From positions 1 through 7,859 of the forward strand of contig CALEDU010000012.1 of the NCBI GenBank assembly GCA_937949455.1: a stretch of DNA of 7,859 nucleotides, read 5' to 3'. The DNA is from an uncultured Tepidimonas sp. GTDB taxonomy: Bacteria > Pseudomonadota > Gammaproteobacteria > Burkholderiales > Burkholderiaceae_C. This document shows positions 6,051-7,859 of the stretch, piece by piece. Position numbers and translations under genes: made by a program. Within the stretch, counting starts at the first letter, position 1; every line of letters begins with the position of its first letter. The notes below the pieces were generated by a model, which saw nothing but the letters and a program-made list of their open reading frames with translations, made no database searches and was not told where the DNA came from.

Positions 6051-6059
6051 TTCCTTCCT
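6051..6059 (-). promoter_or_regulatory. Strong ribosome-binding site of the phosphofructokinase gene
   Basis: AGGAAGGAA on the minus strand ends 8 nt before the ATG at 6042. It lies in the 21-bp gap after the mltA stop (6064-6066), so the gene has its own efficient initiation signal even though it is probably cotranscribed with mltA. Confidence 0.7.
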
Positions 6060-6063
6060 AGGT

Positions 6064-7341
6064 TCAGGGTTGCTCGCGCGGCCACAGCGCCCACAGCTGC
6101 AGCGGCTGCTTCAGGCCGGCGGCCAGCGCATAGGCACCTTCGCCCCAACCGGCAAAAAAATCCGCCCGCACCGCCCCGACAATGGCATTGCCGGTGTCCT
6201 GTGCCAGCACGAGGCGCTGCAACTGCGCCACCGGCCCGCTGGAGGCCAGCCACAGCGGGGTGCCATAGGGGATGGCTTCGCGGTCCACCGCGACGGAGCG
6301 TGTTGGCGTGAGCGCCACCCCCTGCGCCCCCCGCGGGCCGAACTGGGTGTCGAGGGCGGACAGCGCCTCCTCGCGGAAGAACACCACACGCGGATTGGTC
6401 CACAGCAGCTCGTCGATGCGCTGCGGATGGGCCGCCGCCCAGGCGCGGATCGCCTCCCAGGTGCCCTCGCGGATTTCGCGCCGCTCCAGCAGCCAGCGCC
6501 CGACGCTTTGGTAGGGGTGGCCATTGTGCGCGGCGTAGGCCAGCCGCGCCAGGGTGATGCGGCCGTCCGGCTCGACGATGCGCAGCCGCCCCGAGCCCTG
6601 GATTTGCAACAGCAAGGCATCCAGCGGATCGGCCAGCCAGGCCAGTGCGCGCCCCTCCAGCAGGCTCTGGACCTGGGGATCGCTGTCGATCTGCTGGCGG
6701 CTGAACCAGGGACGGCCGGGCGCGGCCGCCAGAGCCGGCGGCGGGGCGTACAACGGTACACGGTAGGCCCCCTGGCGCACACGGCTGGCCTGCAGCTCCG
6801 GCTCGTAGTAGCCGGTGAGCAAACCCGGGCGGTTACCTCCGTCGGGGGACAGCACCCGGTAAGGCTGCAGGCGCTGCATCATCCAAGTATGCCGCTCTAG
6901 CGCATCGGCCAGGGTCAGCCGACGCACCTCGGCGCACACGGCCCCCCACGGCGGAGCCGGCCGCTCGCAACTGCGCAGCCAGGCGTTCCAGGCTTCGTGC
7001 AGGGCGTCCCGGCCCCAGCCGGGCAGCTCGCTCCAGCGCACGGGCTGCCACAGGGCCCCGCCCCGGCGCACCGGCGCGGGCAGGGGCGCGGCATCGGCCG
7101 CCTGCCAGACCGCGTCGGTGGGTGCGAGCACTGCTGGCCCCTGGCCGTCGATCAGAGGCACCAGGGCGGCGGCAGAACCCGACAGGGGGCTTGGAAGGAC
7201 CGGCACAGGCACCGTCGGCACCTCCATGGCCACGGGGGCACCAGGCGCACTGGCCGCGGGGGATGCTGGGGGCGCGGCGGGTGGCGCGCTGCCGCAACCG
7301 GCCAACGCGCCTAGAATGCCCCAGGCCAGCAGCCGGACCAT
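6064..7341 (-). CDS. mltA: Membrane-bound lytic murein transglycosylase A (MltA)
   Basis: A 425-residue lipoprotein that cleaves the MurNAc-GlcNAc bond of peptidoglycan, forming 1,6-anhydroMurNAc ends. The N-terminus MVRLLAWGILGALAGCGS is a lipoprotein signal with lipobox LAGC, so Cys16 is lipidated. Ser at +3 and Gly at +2 suit outer-membrane sorting. A Pro/Ala-rich tether (19-55) precedes the MltA domain: LLTGYYEPEL (174-183), DPLDALLLQIQGSGRL (238-253), NPRVVFFRE (316-324), IPYGTPLWL (357-365) and the 3D block QDTGNAIVGAVRADFFAGWG (381-400). Asp394 corresponds to the catalytic Asp308 of E. coli MltA, and Asp382 is the other conserved Asp. The block has Asn where DTGGAI is common. The start is uncertain: ATG 7341 gives a compact signal and avoids the divergent gene, while ATG 7386 would add 15 residues and overlap that gene's start codon. 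Neither has a strong ribosome-binding site. Confidence 0.92.
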   Translation of the reverse strand: MVRLLAWGILGALAGCGSAPPAAPPASPAASAPGAPVAMEVPTVPVPVLPSPLSGSAAALVPLIDGQGPAVLAPTDAVWQAADAAPLPAPVRRGGALWQPVRWSELPGWGRDALHEAWNAWLRSCERPAPPWGAVCAEVRRLTLADALERHTWMMQRLQPYRVLSPDGGNRPGLLTGYYEPELQASRVRQGAYRVPLYAPPPALAAAPGRPWFSRQQIDSDPQVQSLLEGRALAWLADPLDALLLQIQGSGRLRIVEPDGRITLARLAYAAHNGHPYQSVGRWLLERREIREGTWEAIRAWAAAHPQRIDELLWTNPRVVFFREEALSALDTQFGPRGAQGVALTPTRSVAVDREAIPYGTPLWLASSGPVAQLQRLVLAQDTGNAIVGAVRADFFAGWGEGAYALAAGLKQPLQLWALWPREQP

Positions 7342-7384
7342 CCGACCGGCGCCCCATCCCGTCCCTGTTGATGTCGTTGCCGTC

Positions 7385-7573
7385 ATGACCCTATTGCTGC
7401 TCGAGGCGCTCGGCGCATTGCTGCTGTTCATCTTCATCGTCTGGTGGACCATGTTCGCCGGCCGCAAGCGCGGCGAACCCGCCGACAAGGAGCGCTCAGC
7501 ACCCCAAACCGATGCCCATGCAGCCTCCAGCTCGACCACGCACGCCCCCCAATCGGCCGAGCCGCCACGCTGA
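7385..7573 (+). CDS. Small single-pass membrane protein of unknown function
   Basis: A 62-residue protein whose family I cannot name. Residues 2-24 are hydrophobic (LLLLEALGALLLFIFIVWWTMF), then comes a positive AGRKRG (25-30), then a hydrophilic Ser/Thr/Ala/His-rich tail. This suggests one membrane helix with the tail in the cytoplasm (positive-inside rule). The protein-like pattern and GC-rich third codon positions in the membrane part argue that it is real and not a shadow of mltA. It starts 43 bp from the chosen mltA start, divergently, and ends 30 bp before the stop of the convergent nitrilase gene, filling an otherwise empty gap. No clear ribosome-binding site precedes the ATG at 7385. 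The frame is open further upstream, but that part would be antisense to mltA. Small proteins of this form next to housekeeping genes look familiar from Burkholderiales, but this is recollection only. Confidence 0.65.
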   Translation: MTLLLLEALGALLLFIFIVWWTMFAGRKRGEPADKERSAPQTDAHAASSSTTHAPQSAEPPR

Positions 7574-7603
7574 CCTGGCCCGCGCACCCGCCACCGCATG
7601 GCA

Positions 7604-7859
7604 TCACAGCCGCCGGTGCTGCAGCGCCGGTAGCCGGCGTCGCACCTCGCCTAGCCGGGCGTGGTCCAGCTCGGCCACCACGACACCCGCACCGGTGGCC
7701 TGCTGCGCCAGCACCACCCCCCAGGGGTCGATCACCATGCTCTGGCCCCAGGTCTGGCGGCCGTTGTCGTGCGCGCCCCCTTGCGCGCTGGCGATGACAT
7801 AGGCCTGGTTCTCGATGGCGCGCGCACGCAGCAGCACTTCCCAATGCGCTTGGCCGGTG
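7604..7859 (-). CDS. Carbon-nitrogen hydrolase (nitrilase superfamily), C-terminal part only
   Basis: The last 84 codons of a gene that enters from the right edge. [20 protein letters not shown] followed by [20 protein letters not shown], then [12 protein letters not shown], is the typical C-terminal third of Nit-type omega-amidases and related carbon-nitrogen hydrolases. In this superfamily the RAxEN(Q) segment lies a few dozen residues after the catalytic Cys. The Glu-Lys-Cys triad is therefore upstream and outside the window, and the substrate cannot be inferred. The protein ends with [22 protein letters not shown], a normal family ending, so the stop at 7604-7606 looks genuine. A GTG at 7837 is an internal Val codon, not the start. 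The gene converges on the small membrane protein gene; the 30 bp between their stops show no clear hairpin terminator. Confidence 0.88.
   Translation of the reverse strand, partial: TGQAHWEVLLRARAIENQAYVIASAQGGAHDNGRQTWGQSMVIDPWGVVLAQQATGAGVVVAELDHARLGEVRRRLPALQHRRL

Noticed and set aside
4880..6403. 507-codon open frame on the minus strand
   Set aside because: It is an alternative frame of the phosphofructokinase and mltA genes on the same strand, and its Arg/Ala/Gly-rich translation has no domain pattern.
7574..7603. Bidirectional terminator between the small membrane protein and nitrilase genes
   Set aside because: The 30 bp between the stops show no stable inverted repeat followed by a T-run on either strand.

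Overview
The window is very GC-rich chromosomal DNA, densely packed with housekeeping genes on both strands. Protein features (HtrA-type protease with PsiE, the tsaB-rimI-uracil-DNA glycosylase cluster, MltA, a group-III-like phosphofructokinase) point to a betaproteobacterium, most likely Burkholderiales. This is a judgement from protein style and gene order, not a database match. I see no mobile element, CRISPR array, RNA gene or sign of recent transfer.

Layout. (1) 1-2616, minus strand: an envelope operon read as psiE-family membrane protein, membrane-anchored DegS-like HtrA protease, then PBP4/DacB, which runs off the left edge. The first two overlap by 11 bp and the last two are 9 bp apart. 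(2) 2617-2715: a divergent intergenic region with a possible promoter close to tsaB. (3) 2716-4961, plus strand: tsaB, rimI and a family 4 [4Fe-4S] uracil-DNA glycosylase, tightly coupled (12 bp gap, then an ATGA overlap). (4) 4846-7341, minus strand: the lytic transglycosylase lipoprotein gene mltA followed 21 bp later by a phosphofructokinase gene, whose 3' end overlaps the glycosylase gene tail-to-tail by 116 bp. (5) 7385-7573, plus strand: a 62-residue single-pass membrane protein, divergent from mltA. (6) 7604-7859, minus strand: the C-terminal end of a nitrilase-superfamily amidohydrolase that enters from the right edge.

How they fit together. PBP4 and MltA both act on peptidoglycan in the periplasm, and the DegS-like protease works at the same site in protein quality control or stress signalling. 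TsaB supports the t6A37 tRNA modification, RimI acetylates ribosomal protein S18, and the glycosylase removes uracil from DNA.

The most interesting signal is the N-terminus of the glycosylase. Residues 13-30 align without gaps to the N-terminal peptide of E. coli HolD (DNA polymerase III psi), the segment that binds the clamp loader, and a Pro/Ala-rich linker joins it to the catalytic core. In E. coli holD is itself the neighbour of rimI. This suggests a uracil-DNA glycosylase tethered to the replisome. A second point of interest is the phosphofructokinase, which combines an ATP-type Gly with a Lys typical of pyrophosphate-dependent enzymes at its donor-specificity positions.
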